In this document: piece by piece, positions 52,935 to 60,514 of the stretch | How positions within the stretch are numbered: position 1 is the stretch's first letter | Layout: every line of letters starts with the position of its first letter | From: Actinotalea alkalitolerans | Lineage (GTDB): Bacteria > Actinomycetota > Actinomycetes > Actinomycetales > Cellulomonadaceae | Length of the DNA stretch: 64,000 nt | Assembly: GCF_023369855.1 (NCBI RefSeq) | Contig: NZ_JAMBPP010000016.1 | Span: 26,827 to 90,826 of the forward strand | Direction of reading: 5' to 3' | Position numbers and translations under genes: made by a program | The notes under the pieces: model-generated | The model's input: only the letters and a program-made list of their open reading frames with translations | Databases searched by the model: none | What the model was told of the DNA's origin: nothing

Positions 52935-55577
52935 TCAGTCGGTGACGGAGATCAGGCCCAGGGCCCCCCGCTCGGCATCGACCATCAGGTGCGAGACGAA
53001 CGGGTAGCTGCCGGCCTCGGGGAGGACCAGCTCGACGAAACCGCCCTGCGCGGGGTGCAGACCCAGCACCTGCGCCCCGCCGGTGCCCCCCGGGTCGCTG
53101 CCCGGGCCGCCGAGCGTCCACGCACCCTCGAGGTAGACGGTGTCGAACTGCCCACCCACCACGTGGAAGGCGCTGGGCCGGTTCGGACCGACGTCGAGCA
53201 CCCACAGGCGGATCCGCTCACCCACCCGGGCGGGCAACGGGTCGTGCCGGTACTGGACAGCATGGCCGTTGAAGACCACCGCGTCGGGCCTCTCGGCACC
53301 GACCTTCGCGGCGTCGGCGATCCCGCCCTGCTCGCCCAGGTACAGCTCGGACTGGACCACCAGGTACTCACGGTCGACCGGGGGCAGGTCGGGCGGGTCG
53401 ATGACCACCGCACCGGCCATGCCGTTGGCGATGTGCAAGGACATCGGCATGGTCGAGCAGTGGTACATCCAGATGCCTGAGCGGGTCGCGGTGAAGACGT
53501 AGGTCAGCGTCTGGCCGGGCTCGATGGTGCGCATCGGCTCCTGCGGGGCCAGCGCTCCGGCGTGGAAGTCGATCGAGTGGCCCAGCGACCCGTCGTTGAC
53601 CAGGGTGATCTCGAAGGTGTCCCCCACGCGGCCGCGCAGCGCCGGGCCGGGCGCGGTGCCCCCGAAGGTCCAGAGGGTCTGCGTCACCCCGGGGGCGACC
53701 TCGCGCTCGACCTCGACCACCTCGAGGGTCACCTGGTGGACCGTCGTCGCGGGAGCCGGTGGCAGCACCGCGTCACGGGTGACGAAGGTCGGCCCGGGCG
53801 CCTCCCGCAGGTCCATGTCCTGGGCGGCGGAACGGATCGAGGACCCGTCATGGCCGTGGGCGTCGTCACCGGACGGCCCGACCTGCGCGCCCTCGGCGAG
53901 CGCGCCCCCGTCGGCCCCGTCGGCCCCCGTCACGACCACGTCGAAGGTCATCCCCATCTGCCGGTGACCGGCGACCGAGCACCAGCCGGCCAGGTCACGC
54001 CCGACCACCCCGGCCTCGAAGCGGGTCGTGGCGCCCGGCGCGACCCTGCCCGAGGCCGCCCCCGAGTCGAGCACCAGGTCGTGGACGGTCGTGTCGACGT
54101 TGGTGACGACCAGGACGAGCTCGTCTCCCGCGGCGACCTCGACGCGTGAGGGCTCGAAGCGCATGTCCTGGGCCTCGACCTCGACCACGACGACGCGTCC
54201 GGTGGGATCCGCCGCCGCTGCTGCCGAGGTCCCGTGACCCAGCGAGGCCGGGTCGGCCGCGGCGCCACCGGCCACCACCAGGGCCAGGGCGGCCGCGGCG
54301 ACCAGGGTCGGTCCCATCGGGCGGCGCGGTGGAGCCGTCAGCAGCTGGGCCGCGGGCAGGGCGACGGGGCCCGTCTGGGGCGCGGCGGCCGACCGTCGCG
54401 AGACGACCGCGGCGCGCACCAGGAGCACCGGTGTCGTGACGAGCGCACCCAGCACGAGCAGCGAGGACCCGACCCGGACCAGGCTCGGCGCCGGGAGCAG
54501 GAAGAGGGCGAGCCCGAGGTTGACGAGCACCAGTCGCGCGGTGCCGCCCCGCTCGACGACCGCGATGGCGGCCCGCACCGCGGACGGGCCGCCGCCCAGG
54601 ATCATCGGACCCAGGTGGGTCAGCGCGCCGAGCAGCACCTGTGCGGCGAAGCCGACGGCCAAGGGTGCGAGGAGCCCGCCGAGACGCACCTGCGCCTCGG
54701 GCCAGCCGGGCGCGGTGGCGAGCAGCACCGTCCAGGTCGCCACGCACAGCAGCAACCAGAGCCATGCGGCACCGACCGACCGCGGCGCGAACGCCGCAGG
54801 AGGGCGCCGTCTGGCCTCGGCCAGCAGCGGCCACGAGGTCCGCAGCAGGCCGAGCAGGTAGGTCCCGACGCCTGCCGAGGTGAGGACGAGCGATCCGGTG
54901 GCCGCGCCGGCGAGCATGACGCTCAGGCCGGCCCCGAGCACAGCCAGGCCATGGCGGGCGGCGCGGTGCGCGTCGCCGTCGAGCTGGGTGCGCAGCATCG
55001 TGGGCCACAGCGTGACCGTCGTGCCGACCACGGTGAGCCCGACCCAGCCGAGCAGCATGACCCCCACGTGGGCGACGTAGGTGCGCGCGGCGGTGTCACC
55101 GGCGATGTCGGGCCGGGCCAGCAGGACGCCCAGGACCACCCCCACCGGGAGGGCGAGGGCCGCGACGACGAAGTACCACGCGGTCCAGCCCAGCCGGACG
55201 CCGAGCGCACCGCGCCCCTGGACGACCAGCGCCGTGGCGTGCCACACCGCCCCGGCACCCACCGCCACCGCCCCGCCGACGACGACGCCCCACGCGCCGG
55301 TCAGCAGGCCGGTCACCACGGCGACCGCGCCCGCGGTGTGCAGGGCCAGACGCAGGGCCTGGCCGCGGTGCCCGCCGGGCAGGGGGCGCCGGCGCACGGC
55401 CTCGGCGAAGTGGGCGCTCCAGATGAGGATCGCGGTGCTCACCGCCCCGAGCAGCAGGAGGTGGGCCATCACCCACCGGGCCTCGGGGATGCCGCGGTGG
55501 GCGACCGCCACCACGGTCGCCGCGAGCAGCCACAGCAGGACCAGGGAGTTCACGCGCAGGTGCCAGCGGGCTCTCAT
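52935..55577 (-). CDS. nirK: Membrane-fused copper nitrite reductase (TM region, cupredoxin, NirK)
   Basis: An 880-residue tripartite protein. Residues 1-425 form about twelve membrane helices, unlike ordinary NirK. Residues about 455-545 form a type 1 cupredoxin with ligand set VHDLV, GWCSVAGHRQMGM. Residues about 612-880 are a two-domain NirK: LGHSIDFHAG gives one T1 and one T2 His plus the catalytic Asp; MYHCSTMPMSLHIANGM gives T2 His and T1 Cys, His, Met; SAFHVVGG supplies the catalytic His, and FVSHLM the last T2 His. All copper ligands are present, so nitrite reduction to NO is expected outside the membrane. ATG 55577 overlaps the NnrS-like stop. Confidence 0.88.
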   Translation of the reverse strand: MRARWHLRVNSLVLLWLLAATVVAVAHRGIPEARWVMAHLLLLGAVSTAILIWSAHFAEAVRRRPLPGGHRGQALRLALHTAGAVAVVTGLLTGAWGVVVGGAVAVGAGAVWHATALVVQGRGALGVRLGWTAWYFVVAALALPVGVVLGVLLARPDIAGDTAARTYVAHVGVMLLGWVGLTVVGTTVTLWPTMLRTQLDGDAHRAARHGLAVLGAGLSVMLAGAATGSLVLTSAGVGTYLLGLLRTSWPLLAEARRRPPAAFAPRSVGAAWLWLLLCVATWTVLLATAPGWPEAQVRLGGLLAPLAVGFAAQVLLGALTHLGPMILGGGPSAVRAAIAVVERGGTARLVLVNLGLALFLLPAPSLVRVGSSLLVLGALVTTPVLLVRAAVVSRRSAAAPQTGPVALPAAQLLTAPPRRPMGPTLVAAAALALVVAGGAAADPASLGHGTSAAAAADPTGRVVVVEVEAQDMRFEPSRVEVAAGDELVLVVTNVDTTVHDLVLDSGAASGRVAPGATTRFEAGVVGRDLAGWCSVAGHRQMGMTFDVVVTGADGADGGALAEGAQVGPSGDDAHGHDGSSIRSAAQDMDLREAPGPTFVTRDAVLPPAPATTVHQVTLEVVEVEREVAPGVTQTLWTFGGTAPGPALRGRVGDTFEITLVNDGSLGHSIDFHAGALAPQEPMRTIEPGQTLTYVFTATRSGIWMYHCSTMPMSLHIANGMAGAVVIDPPDLPPVDREYLVVQSELYLGEQGGIADAAKVGAERPDAVVFNGHAVQYRHDPLPARVGERIRLWVLDVGPNRPSAFHVVGGQFDTVYLEGAWTLGGPGSDPGGTGGAQVLGLHPAQGGFVELVLPEAGSYPFVSHLMVDAERGALGLISVTD

Positions 55578-56737
55578 CGGACGACCTCCGGCTCATGGTG
55601 CGGTGCGGCGCTCTCCGTGCCGTCGGTGCCCTCGGTGCGCTCGGTGCGCGCGGCCTTGCGGTTCGCGGCTGCGGGCACGCCACGCACCGACGACCACACG
55701 GCCAGCAGCAGGAAGAGCAGCACCGCGGCGATGTTGAGCGCCCCACCGACCTGCAGCGCCCACGCCTGACCGTGCAGGTCGCCGACCGCGATCCGCAGCA
55801 GGAGCGACGCGTGGAGCAGGGCGACCGGTACGTACAGGACGGGCCGGTAGGGCAGCGGTCGGGTGAGCACCGCGGGCAGGATCACCGGAGCATGGGCCAT
55901 GATCATCGACAGGGTGAAGCCGAGGAAGACGGCGTGGACGACGGCGTCGTAGGCGGGCCCCGCGGTGACCGACCCGAGCAGCAGCCAGGTGCCGCCGGCG
56001 ACCAGGAGCCACCCGTACCCCGCGAGCAGGCACCACGCCATGTACCGCGGCAGCCCGGTCGACCGGATGGTGCGGCGCGCGACGTCGTGCACCAGGAGGG
56101 TCCCGACCAGGCCGAGCAGCGCGGCACCCAGCACCGGGTGCGCGACCGGTGGCCACAGCGTGGTCGCCACGACCGCGGCGAACAGCCCGACACCCAGGAG
56201 CAGGACGCCGCGCTCGACGCCGTCACCCAGCATCCCCACGCGAGCGAGCTCGAGGCGTTCGCCCGCGATGGTGAGCACCAGGAAGCCCGCGAACCAGGGC
56301 AGCGCGGTCGCGACCGGCGCACCCGACCACCAGAGCAGGGCCGAGCCCGCGGCCAGGACGGCGCCGAGCACCTGCAGCGCGAGCCAGGCCGAGGCCTGGC
56401 GCTGCCACAGGGCGGCGTAGACGCCGAGCAGGGCGAGGGTCCCGGCCACGAGAACACCCTGGCCGAGGGCCAGCGGTGCGGGGCTGAGCACCAGGAGCGC
56501 GCCGAGGCCGAGCCCTCCCGGCGCGAGGTGGCCCCAGGGACGCCTGAGCGCGACCGACCGCTCAAGGGCGATCACGGTGCCGACGAAGCCGAGCACCAGC
56601 AGACCGCCGTGCACCTGGGGCAGACGGTCGGTGGTGAGCGGTGCCGGCAGGCCGAGCAGGAGCAGCGCGGCGTCGAGGCCGGCGAGCAGGGCGATGCCTC
56701 CGGGGAGGAGCAGTGCCATCCGTCCGGCTATTTTCAC
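55574..56737 (-). CDS. NnrS-like 12-helix membrane protein
   Basis: A 387-residue protein with about twelve hydrophobic segments. HAVFLGFTLSMIMAHAPVILPAV (split in reading) with conserved His and the LPQVHGGLLVLGFVGTVIALER stretch suit an NnrS-like heme/copper membrane protein; NnrS proteins relieve NO stress beside nitrite reductases. Its stop overlaps the nirK ATG, so the two are one operon. I annotate GTG 56737, which lies inside the 27-base pseudo-palindrome; ATG 56719 is an equally possible start ten bases beyond it. Neither has a clear ribosome site. Identity with NnrS proper is uncertain. Confidence 0.65.
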   Translation of the reverse strand: MKIAGRMALLLPGGIALLAGLDAALLLLGLPAPLTTDRLPQVHGGLLVLGFVGTVIALERSVALRRPWGHLAPGGLGLGALLVLSPAPLALGQGVLVAGTLALLGVYAALWQRQASAWLALQVLGAVLAAGSALLWWSGAPVATALPWFAGFLVLTIAGERLELARVGMLGDGVERGVLLLGVGLFAAVVATTLWPPVAHPVLGAALLGLVGTLLVHDVARRTIRSTGLPRYMAWCLLAGYGWLLVAGGTWLLLGSVTAGPAYDAVVHAVFLGFTLSMIMAHAPVILPAVLTRPLPYRPVLYVPVALLHASLLLRIAVGDLHGQAWALQVGGALNIAAVLLFLLLAVWSSVRGVPAAANRKAARTERTEGTDGTESAAPHHEPEVVR

Positions 56738-56756
56738 AGAACTAACCGTAGAAAAT
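56730..56756. promoter_or_regulatory. 27-base AT-rich pseudo-palindrome, site B
   Basis: ATTTTCACAG and CGTAGAAAAT flank AACTAAC. Total length and outer ATTTT/AAAAT bases equal those of site A at 49884-49910. It overlaps the putative GTG start of the NnrS-nirK operon and would block its transcription or translation if bound. Confidence 0.6.
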
Positions 56757-56809
56757 AACCCCGACCCCGACCCCGGACCTACGTCCCGGTCGCCTGCCCT
56801 CCCGGGGCG

Positions 56810-57046
56810 TCAGACGCCGGCACCCATCCGCGCCGCGAGGGCTCGCGTGCGCTCGTCGTCGAGCCGCGCCAGCCGAGCCCTGGTCGCCTGCGAACCGGTG
56901 CGCACCCGACGCCACCGCTCGACGCGCAGCTCGACCTGGCCGACGCACGCCGTGAGCTCGACCACGACCGTTCCCCGCAGGAGGCGGGCCAGCTGGTGCG
57001 GAAGCCGCAGGCGGGTGGTCTGCGGGACGTAGTGGATCGTGGCCAT
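56810..57046 (-). CDS. Small hypothetical protein downstream of ArsR-like gene
   Basis: A 78-residue protein, MATIHYVPQTTRLRLPHQLA at the start, then a strand-rich segment and an Arg-rich helix (LARLDDERTRALAARM). Not recognised. Its ATG is one base past the stop of the ArsR-like regulator, so it is probably translationally coupled to it. It is soluble and basic. The 53-base gap before site B separates it from the NnrS-like gene. Confidence 0.6.
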   Translation of the reverse strand: MATIHYVPQTTRLRLPHQLARLLRGTVVVELTACVGQVELRVERWRRVRTGSQATRARLARLDDERTRALAARMGAGV

Positions 57047-57047
57047 C

Positions 57048-57734
57048 TCAGCTCACCTCGTCATCGGTCGGCCGGGGGTCGTCGGTCGACCGGGGGTCGT
57101 CGGCCGACAGGTAGTCGTCGGGGTTGATGGTGGCGAAGAGCCTCCCAGGGCGGGCGCCGGCGGGTCGCAGCGACGGATCACGCCACCGGCCGGCGTACCG
57201 GTCGGTGAGGTGCTGGACGTCCTGGACCAGGGCGCGCATCTCGTCCGCCGTCGCCCAGAAGCCGGCCGTGGTGATCGAGACGGTGTCACGCCACTGCTCG
57301 GGCTGCTCGACGTTGCGCTGGAGGAAGTCACGCACACGCTCGGCCTCACGCAGCACCATGAGTCCCGCCATCTCCCCCATCGCTCGACCCGACGCAGGGT
57401 CGGTCGGGTCGTAGTCCATCGAGCGGTGGTGCGCCACGGGCCGCCAGGGCTTCTCGCGACCGCGAACCGGAGCAGGTTCGATGAAGCCGGCCTTGGCCAG
57501 GCTGCGCAGGTGGAACGAGCAGTTCGCGACGGTCTCGCCGAGCCGTTCCGCGCACTGGGTGGCGGTCGCCTGCCCGACGTCGTCGAGGATCTCGAGGATG
57601 TCCAGGCGGACCGGGTGGGTCAGCGCCCGGATCCGAGCCGGGTCGGTGACCCGCATCGCGGGGACGGCTCCCGAGCCGCGGTCAGGCCCGGTTCCCCCCG
57701 TGGGGCTGCTCGCATCCTGCGTCGTGTCGTCCAT
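57048..57734 (-). CDS. ArsR-family transcriptional regulator with C-terminal extension
   Basis: A 228-residue regulator. Its winged helix (about residues 25-110: RIRALTHPVRLDILEILDD, ATQCAERLGETVANCSFHLRSLAKAGFIE) is followed by a helical segment (about 125-180) and a Pro/Asp tail with a near-repeat (DDPRSTDDPRPTDD). Only one Cys pair lies in the helix-turn-helix (CAERL, NCSFHL), not in the classic metal motif, so it is probably not an arsenic sensor. I chose ATG 57734; ATG 57758 would place the start inside the palindrome at 57743-57800. That palindrome is the obvious candidate for its own operator. Confidence 0.78.
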   Translation of the reverse strand: MDDTTQDASSPTGGTGPDRGSGAVPAMRVTDPARIRALTHPVRLDILEILDDVGQATATQCAERLGETVANCSFHLRSLAKAGFIEPAPVRGREKPWRPVAHHRSMDYDPTDPASGRAMGEMAGLMVLREAERVRDFLQRNVEQPEQWRDTVSITTAGFWATADEMRALVQDVQHLTDRYAGRWRDPSLRPAGARPGRLFATINPDDYLSADDPRSTDDPRPTDDEVS

Positions 57735-57742
57735 GAGTCGAG

Positions 57743-57800
57743 GATAGATGCGCAACATCTCTTGCGCAAGAACTATTGCGCAAGAGATGTTGCGTCTATC
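57743..57800. promoter_or_regulatory. Layered palindrome with TTGCGCAA direct repeats
   Basis: Arms of 27 and 25 bases pair across a six-base loop (GAACTA) with a two-base bulge; inner ends are TTGCGCAA and outer ends GATAGA/TCTATC. TTGCG recurs at 57762, 57776 and 57790, exactly 14 bases apart. It lies between arsM and the ArsR-like start. It may be an operator, a terminator for arsM, or both. Confidence 0.6.
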
Positions 57801-57809
57801 GCGCGGCTG

Positions 57810-58679
57810 TCAGTCTCGTGCCCTCGGCCTGACGGCCCGGACGATCGCCCCGTGCAGGCCCGGTCGCACCTCGTGGGTGAACTGCACCTCGACGTCGACG
57901 AACCCCGCCTCGCGCAGGCCGGCGAGGTACTCCGAGCGGGACAGCGCGCCGGCGAGGCACCCGGCGAAGTCGCCGCGCTCGGCCCGGTCGGCCGGGGTCA
58001 GGTGGTCCTCGGCCACGACGTCGGACAAGCCGATACGCCCACCCGGCACCAGCACGCGGTGCATCTCGGCCAGCACCGCGGGCTTGTCGACGGACAGGTT
58101 GATCACGCAGTTCGAGATGACGACGTCGACCGCGCCGTCGGGCAGCGGCACGGACTCGATCCGGCCCTCGAGGAACTCCACGTTGGTGGCACCCGCGTCG
58201 GCCGCGTTCTGGCGCGCGAGGGTCAGCATCTCGGTGGTCATGTCCACGCCGTACGCGAAGCCGGTGGGGCCCACCCTGCGCGCCGAGAGCAGCACGTCGA
58301 TGCCTCCGCCCGAACCGAGGTCGAGCACCCGCTCCCCCGGCCTCAGGTCGGCCACCGCGGTCGGGTTCCCGCAGCCGAGGCTCGCCAGCACCGCGGCGTC
58401 CGGCAGGCCGGCGGCATCCTTCGCGCCGTAGAGCGAGGCGCCGAACTCCTGCCCCTGCTCGAGGGCGGCAGGACCGGACGTCCCGCAGCACCCCGCCGAG
58501 GCGACACCACCCTGCGAGCCATCGGTCCGGACCGCCCCGCCGGTGCAGCACGGGACGGCGTCGGTGCCCGCGCAGCAGGACGCCTCGGCGGCAGCGCCCT
58601 GACCGCCGCGCCCGGCCAGCACGTGCTGCGCCGCCTCGGCGTACCGGGTACGGACCTGCTCGACCAGCTGCTCGTCCAT
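57810..58679 (-). CDS. arsM: Arsenite methyltransferase
   Basis: A 289-residue SAM-dependent enzyme that methylates As(III) to volatile or less toxic forms. ATG 58679 follows GGAGGAACC. The SAM motif is VLDLGSGGGIDVLL. Three family catalytic cysteines appear in SLGCGNP, ISNCVINL and DFAGCLAGAL. The N-terminal 70 residues hold three extra Cys-Cys pairs (C35-C36, C44-C45, C64-C65), which could collect arsenite. It is divergent from arsR, so it should be induced when ArsR releases the shared promoter. No arsenite efflux gene lies nearby. Confidence 0.93.
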   Translation of the reverse strand: MDEQLVEQVRTRYAEAAQHVLAGRGGQGAAAEASCCAGTDAVPCCTGGAVRTDGSQGGVASAGCCGTSGPAALEQGQEFGASLYGAKDAAGLPDAAVLASLGCGNPTAVADLRPGERVLDLGSGGGIDVLLSARRVGPTGFAYGVDMTTEMLTLARQNAADAGATNVEFLEGRIESVPLPDGAVDVVISNCVINLSVDKPAVLAEMHRVLVPGGRIGLSDVVAEDHLTPADRAERGDFAGCLAGALSRSEYLAGLREAGFVDVEVQFTHEVRPGLHGAIVRAVRPRARD

Positions 58680-58713
58680 GGTTCCTCCAGACATAGATGA
58701 CTATCGATACGTG

Positions 58714-58746
58714 AGCATCTTGATGCTGACATCGACAGTTGTCAAT
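58714..58746. promoter_or_regulatory. arsM-arsR divergent operator region
   Basis: Two palindromes lie between the divergent starts: AGCATCTTGATGCT (58714-58727) is perfect, and ATCGACAGTTGTCAAT (58731-58746) pairs at 12 of 16 positions. Both are AT-rich for this genome and suit ArsR binding, placed 22 bases before the arsR ATG. Confidence 0.55.
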
Positions 58747-58767
58747 ACCGAAGCCATACTGGAGGGC

Positions 58768-59154
58768 ATGACCGCCACACCCGTCGAGATCGCCTCCCCC
58801 GGTCCAGCGCCCGCCGGCCCCAGCGCCGCGGTCGCGTGCTGCGCCCCGCTGGCCCGTGAGCCGTTGAGCGCCCAGGACGCACTCGGGCTGGCCGGCGTGC
58901 TCAAGGCCATCGCCGACCCGGCGCGCCTTCGGCTGCTCTCGCTCGTCGGCGCCCGCGAGGGTGGCGAGGCCTGCGTGTGCGACCTGATCGAGCCGCTCGG
59001 CCTGTCCCAGCCGACCGTCTCGCACCACCTCAAGACCCTGGTCGACGCCGGCCTGCTCTCCCGCGATAAGCGCGGGGTGTGGGCCTACTACTCCCTGGTG
59101 CCCGGAGCCCTGGACGACGTCGCCCGGGTCCTGACGACCTCCGCCCAGAGTTGA
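58768..59154 (+). CDS. arsR: Arsenic-responsive repressor
   Basis: A 128-residue ArsR/SmtB repressor. ATG 58768 follows GGAGG. The metal site is ACVCDLIEPLG, the classic alpha-3 CVC motif; a CC pair near the N-terminus (VACCAPL) may supply further thiols. The recognition helix is LSQPTVSHHLKTLVDAGLL, with the wing RGVWAYYSLVPG. It should repress the divergent arsM and itself, released by As(III). Confidence 0.93.
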   Translation: MTATPVEIASPGPAPAGPSAAVACCAPLAREPLSAQDALGLAGVLKAIADPARLRLLSLVGAREGGEACVCDLIEPLGLSQPTVSHHLKTLVDAGLLSRDKRGVWAYYSLVPGALDDVARVLTTSAQS

Positions 59155-59202
59155 CCGGACGACGGCGCGACGCCGTCCCCCGCGGGGCGGACGCACGCGT
59201 CG

Positions 59203-59472
59203 TCAGTGGGTGCGCAGGGCCTCGATCAGCTCGGCCTTGGTCATCGACGACCGGCCGCTGATGCCGATCTCGGCCGCCCTCGACCGCAGCTCCTTGACGG
59301 TCCACTCCTCGTAGGAGGGTGAGGCGCCACCCCTCCGGCCGACCTCGCTGCGAGAGGAGCCGGCCGCCGCGTTGGCGATGCGCGCAGCCTTCTCCTTGGA
59401 GCTGCCCTGGTCGCGCAGCTTCTCGTAGAGCTCGTCGTCCTTGACGCTCGGACCGGGTTCGCGCTTCGGCAT
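59203..59472 (-). CDS. DUF7218/Rho N-terminal-like small protein
   Basis: An 89-residue protein. ATG 59472 follows AGGTGAGGG and gives MPKREPGPSVKDDELYEKLRDQG, then SSKEKAARIANA, the DUF7218 core. The C-terminal 40 residues form a SAP/Rho-N-like helical fold (WTVKELRSRAAEIGISGRSSMTKAELIEALRTH in two parts), which in other proteins binds nucleic acid. Its role is unknown; such proteins are common, often stress-linked, in actinobacteria. Convergent with arsR, 48 bases apart. Confidence 0.78.
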   Translation of the reverse strand: MPKREPGPSVKDDELYEKLRDQGSSKEKAARIANAAAGSSRSEVGRRGGASPSYEEWTVKELRSRAAEIGISGRSSMTKAELIEALRTH

Positions 59473-59582
59473 GACCCTCACCTCTCTCGCCCGCGCCGAC
59501 GTGCCGCGTCGGCGACCACCGGACCACTGTGCGCCGCACGAGCGGGCCGTGCATCCCGTGCGAGAGGTGGCAGGCTGGGCGG

Positions 59583-60017
59583 ATGCAGGCCGCCGACCGG
59601 ATCATCGCCGCCCAGGCGGTCTCGCTCGCCGCACTGGCGTGGCCAGGGCGCCCCCGCTGGGACCTGCCCCGGTCGCTGGCCCTGCTCGCCGCTGCGGCGA
59701 CAGCGGGTGGTGCGACCTTCTCCGTGCACGGCGCCCGACCGCACGGACGGCTGCTGACCCCCCGGGTCGATCCCCCGAGCGAGGCCACGCTGCTGAGCCG
59801 AGGCCCGTACGCCATCAGTCGCCACCCCGTCTACACCGGGCTGCTGGTGGCTGCCGCCGGTGTCGCCACGCTCCGGCGCCGCCCCGAGCCCGCGATCGCC
59901 TGGGTCGCCCTCGCCGTGGTCCTCACGATCAAGACCGGTCGCGAGGAGCAACGCCTGGTCGCGCGCTTCGGCGAGGACTACGTGCGGTACCGCGAGCGGA
60001 CCCGCCGCTTCCTGTAG
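59583..60017 (+). CDS. Isoprenylcysteine carboxyl methyltransferase-like membrane protein
   Basis: A 144-residue membrane protein with three or four helices and the ICMT/PEMT motif RGPYAISRHPVYTGLLV then EEQRLVARFGEDYVRYRERTRRF. In bacteria these methyltransferase-like proteins have uncharacterised lipid or small-molecule targets. ATG 59583 is preferred to 59529, since the first helix begins just after it. Slightly shorter than typical members (150-200 residues). Confidence 0.82.
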   Translation: MQAADRIIAAQAVSLAALAWPGRPRWDLPRSLALLAAAATAGGATFSVHGARPHGRLLTPRVDPPSEATLLSRGPYAISRHPVYTGLLVAAAGVATLRRRPEPAIAWVALAVVLTIKTGREEQRLVARFGEDYVRYRERTRRFL

Positions 60018-60056
60018 CAGTCGCGGAGCCACGCCCCTCGACGTGTACTGAGGGAC

Positions 60057-60458
60057 ATGGATCGCACACGACGCCTCGCCACCCTGACGGTCGCCGCCGC
60101 GCTCGGCCTGACCCTGGCCGCCTGCGGCTCGGACTCCGACCTCGAGTCGACCTCGTCCTCGTTCGACCTGACCAGGGACGACCCGTTGGGCTTCACCGCC
60201 TGCCGCGACCTCGAGCTCGCCCAGCAGTCCGAGGACCCGGACGACCGCGCTGACCTGCTCGACTCCGCCGCCCGCGCAGCCGCCGGCTCCCAGACGGGCG
60301 CGTTCCGTGAGTCCGTGTCGCCCCAGCCCGACCCTGAGCGCCTCGAGACAGCCGGGGCGAGCGACATCGACTACACCGTGGACGAGGACGCGCTGCGGAC
60401 CGCGTGCGAGGAGGTGGGCTTCGACTTCGACCTCGTGGACGCCGACACCGACGAGTAG
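60057..60458 (+). CDS. Hypothetical secreted lipoprotein
   Basis: A 133-residue protein with a type II signal peptide: basic MDRTRRL, hydrophobic stretch, lipobox LAAC (Cys at residue 22). The mature part is acidic (Asp/Glu-rich, ending DADTDE) and has two further Cys (FTACRD, RTACEE) that may pair. No family recognised. ATG 60057 lies 39 bases after the methyltransferase-like gene, and a bidirectional hairpin follows the stop. Confidence 0.75.
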   Translation: MDRTRRLATLTVAAALGLTLAACGSDSDLESTSSSFDLTRDDPLGFTACRDLELAQQSEDPDDRADLLDSAARAAAGSQTGAFRESVSPQPDPERLETAGASDIDYTVDEDALRTACEEVGFDFDLVDADTDE

Positions 60459-60472
60459 TCCTCGGGCAGCAA

Positions 60473-60506
60473 GGAGGCCCCCAGCGGTCGATCGCCGGGG
60501 GCCTCC
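60473..60506. terminator. Bidirectional hairpin between lipoprotein and cupin genes
   Basis: GGAGGCCCCC (60473-60482) and GGGGGCCTCC (60497-60506) pair perfectly over a 14-base loop between convergent stops. On the minus strand it is followed by TTGCTG, on the plus strand by TCACG; no long U-tract. Confidence 0.7.
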
Positions 60507-60514
60507 TCACGTGC

